Shown here: piece by piece, positions 42,559-44,128 of the stretch
Numbering within the stretch: position 1 is the stretch's first letter
How the letters are laid out: each line of letters starts with the position of its first letter
Source of the DNA: JBQTIU01 sp052387815
GTDB lineage: Bacteria > Pseudomonadota > Alphaproteobacteria > CACIAM-22H2
Reading direction: 5' to 3'
Length of the DNA stretch: 44,128 nt
Assembly: GCA_052387815.1 (NCBI GenBank)
Contig: JBQTIU010000109.1
Location: 1 to 44,128, forward strand
Position numbers and translations under genes: made by a program
Notes under the pieces: model-generated
What the model saw: only the letters and a program-made list of their open reading frames with translations
What the model was told of the DNA's origin: nothing
Databases searched by the model: none

Positions 42559-44128
42559 GTAGCAAGTTAAAATGTCCGGGTTTTGTAGCACATCAAATGT
42601 CCGCTTTGTTGGCCGCCGCGCTCGGGGCGAGTCATCGACTCGGCGGCCGAGGGCAAGCGGACGGCGCGCGAAGCGGAGGGACGCGGCCGCAGGGTGGTGT
42701 CGGGTTCGGTTGCTGGGGGGCTGGGATGGAGGTCGTCCCGGTAGTCCATAGGAGGGACCCGCGCGCGGCGCGGCGCGCTTGGCGCACGCGGCGCGACGGG
42801 CGCGGGAGGTCCCTGTGGACCCACCGGGGCGAGCGTGAGGCTGGGGCGCGGTCCGGCATCTTGTGGCCGTGGTGCGCCGCCCGGCTGGCACGGACTCACG
42901 CTGCTTTTGTCTGGGCATCGCTCAGGCAACCCTTGGCATCGTAGCGGGCGAGGCAGCGCGGACCGTCGAAGATGGCGACCGTGCCATCGGGGTATTCGTG
43001 GACCCGGACGCGCACCCGGACATAGTGATGGCGGTGGCGCTGGGGCGGGATTTGCAGGCTCAATCGCTTGTAGCGCACGGTGTTGTCGTTGCCGACGGTG
43101 CGCTCCTCCTGGCGGCAGAGAATCTCGGCGAGCGGCCGGCCGACATAGGCAATGAAGGCCGTGCCTGGCTCGGCCGGCGCGACCGCGAAGCGGTGGTTGA
43201 AGTCCGGCAAGAAGACCTCGCGCAGGTAGCGGTTGGCGGCGGCGATGGTGGGGATGCCGTTGAGCTTGAGTTCTTGCGGCAGCCGCCCCTGCAAGGTCTG
43301 GAACATGCGCTCGATGCGGCCGCGCGCCTCGGGCGAATAGGAGGGGATGAGCGTGACCCCGAGCTGGGCAAGCGCGCGGCCCACCTGGGTCGGTGCCTCC
43401 TTGTCCACCGGCCCGCCGCCCTTGGGCGTATGGAAATAGTGCCCGCCGCGGTCGACATAGAGCGAGCCGAACAGCCCGTGGCCCTCGATCACCTCGATGA
43501 GCCCCTGGAAGCTGCTGTCGGTCCCTTCCTCGGCGACCAGGAACGCCGAGTAGATGCGGCCGTCGGCATCGTCCATGGTGACGATCAGGTCGAGCTGGTG
43601 GCCGAGCCCCGGGATCCAGGCGTGCTGCGAGCCGTCCTGGAACAGCATCATCCCCGGCAACGGCCGGCGCGGCCGTTTCTTGCGATGCGCCCCGCGCCGC
43701 TTCGCGCGCTCGATCAGCCCCGCCTTCTGCAACGTCAGCCGCGTCAGCGTGTAGCTCAGCTTGTAATGGTGGTCGCGCTGCAGATGCTCGTGGAAATGCT
43801 TGGCCGTGAAGTCTCCATAGCGCTCGCGATACAAAGCCCGCGCCCGCTCCAGTTCCCCCGCCGGCGCCCGCCGCGGCGAGACCTTGCCCAGCCGCCGGTC
43901 GCAAAGACCCGCCTCCCCCTCGTCCTCGTAGCGCCCACACAGCCGGCGAAAGTGCCGCTCCGATATCCCCAGCAACTCCCCCGCCTCGCTCGCCGAGAGC
44001 TGTCGCCGGCGATACCACGATATCGCGTCCTCGAACCTCATGACCCAGATCTCCCATAACACCGTTGTCCGTCGCATTCGCACCTCCATGAACAGAGTGC
44101 GAACATGCCGGACAACTCATGTGCTACG
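42559..44128. mobile_element. ISNCY-like insertion sequence, running to the window edge
   Basis: A transposase gene is bounded by inverted repeats. The left end carries GTAGCACATCAAATGTCCG at 42585-42603; the right end read inward from 44127 is GTAGCACATGAGTTGTCCG, 16 of 19 matching. A second, outer copy of the left motif lies at 42559-42578 (GTAGCAAGTTAAAATGTCCG). The right boundary, and any matching outer copy or target duplication, lie beyond base 44128. The 300 or so bases from 42600 to 42895 are very GC-rich and hold no recognisable gene. Confidence 0.8.
42896..44041 (-). CDS. ISNCY-family transposase
   Basis: A DDE transposase of about 381 residues. The N-terminal helix-turn-helix reads LSASEAGELLGISERHFRRL; the family phrase AHRKKRPRRPLPGMMLFQDG follows. 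Catalytic acids can be placed in FQDGSQH, VDRGGHYFHTPKGG and SPEARGRIERMFQ (D, D, E). The frame appears intact, so the element may be active. ATG 44041 has GGAG before it and gives the usual start MRFED; upstream starts at 44077 and 44089 are possible. A long overlapping frame at 42567-44120 is a shadow. Confidence 0.88.
   Translation of the reverse strand: MRFEDAISWYRRRQLSASEAGELLGISERHFRRLCGRYEDEGEAGLCDRRLGKVSPRRAPAGELERARALYRERYGDFTAKHFHEHLQRDHHYKLSYTLTRLTLQKAGLIERAKRRGAHRKKRPRRPLPGMMLFQDGSQHAWIPGLGHQLDLIVTMDDADGRIYSAFLVAEEGTDSSFQGLIEVIEGHGLFGSLYVDRGGHYFHTPKGGGPVDKEAPTQVGRALAQLGVTLIPSYSPEARGRIERMFQTLQGRLPQELKLNGIPTIAAANRYLREVFLPDFNHRFAVAPAEPGTAFIAYVGRPLAEILCRQEERTVGNDNTVRYKRLSLQIPPQRHRHHYVRVRVRVHEYPDGTVAIFDGPRCLARYDAKGCLSDAQTKAA

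Noticed and set aside
42567..44120. 517-residue leftward frame overlapping the transposase
   Set aside because: It is in a different frame from the DDE transposase and only repeats fragments of shifted, biased sequence.

Overview
The window is a 44.1 kb, very GC-rich piece of an alphaproteobacterial chromosome, probably Rhodospirillales-like. The main pointers are a DUF1476 F1Fo-ATPase inhibitor zeta subunit (a family typical of Alphaproteobacteria), a class II DAHP synthase, separate purS/purQ/purL genes, and the gene runs nadE-gltX-cysS-cimA and map-radC. Both the lineage and the nearest relative are inferences. I saw no rRNA, tRNA or CRISPR array.

Layout. (1) 1-7.0 kb: a leftward gene cut by the window edge fuses an aryl-CoA hydroxylase to a benzoate-CoA-ligase-type enzyme. 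Divergent to it is an ABC importer operon (binding protein, permease, ATPase, permease) followed by an M20 amidohydrolase-like gene. (2) 7.1-13.8 kb: succinate-semialdehyde dehydrogenase, a three-gene TRAP transporter, an Asp/Glu-racemase/arylmalonate-decarboxylase-fold protein and glutathione reductase. (3) 13.8-15.8 kb: an accessory patch with a perfect palindrome, an RHH/RelE toxin-antitoxin pair, a small frameshifted gene, a YdcF-like protein and REP-like repeats. (4) 15.9-28.5 kb: mostly housekeeping genes: class II DAHP synthase, nicotinate phosphoribosyltransferase, a DUF3179 protein, nadE, gltX, cysS, cimA, an MNT/HEPN pair, trmJ and rpsD. (5) 28.5-32.2 kb: a redox/aromatic cluster (HxlR regulator, DoxX, GST, a DODA-type extradiol dioxygenase and an exported intradiol-dioxygenase-like protein). 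It carries clear remnants of an old tandem duplication. (6) 32.2-39.6 kb: the glutaredoxin/BolA pair, purL-purQ-purS-purC, an NRDE protein, the ATPase zeta subunit and purB. (7) 39.6-42.5 kb: a three-gene cobalt-type nitrile hydratase/thiocyanate hydrolase-like operon, radC and map. (8) 42.56 kb to the end: an ISNCY-like insertion sequence that runs to the window edge.

How the parts fit. Much of the window is core metabolism: purines, NAD, aromatic amino acids, the citramalate route to isoleucine, and tRNA charging and modification. Between these blocks sit uptake and catabolic modules for organic acids and aromatic or amide/nitrile compounds. The most unusual items are the hydroxylase-ligase fusion at 1-2006, the decayed doxX/dioxygenase duplication at 29.1-30.4 kb, the split nitrile-hydratase-like operon at 39.6-40.9 kb, and a dispersed family of GTAGGGGCGGG palindromes that supplies the stop codons of two genes.
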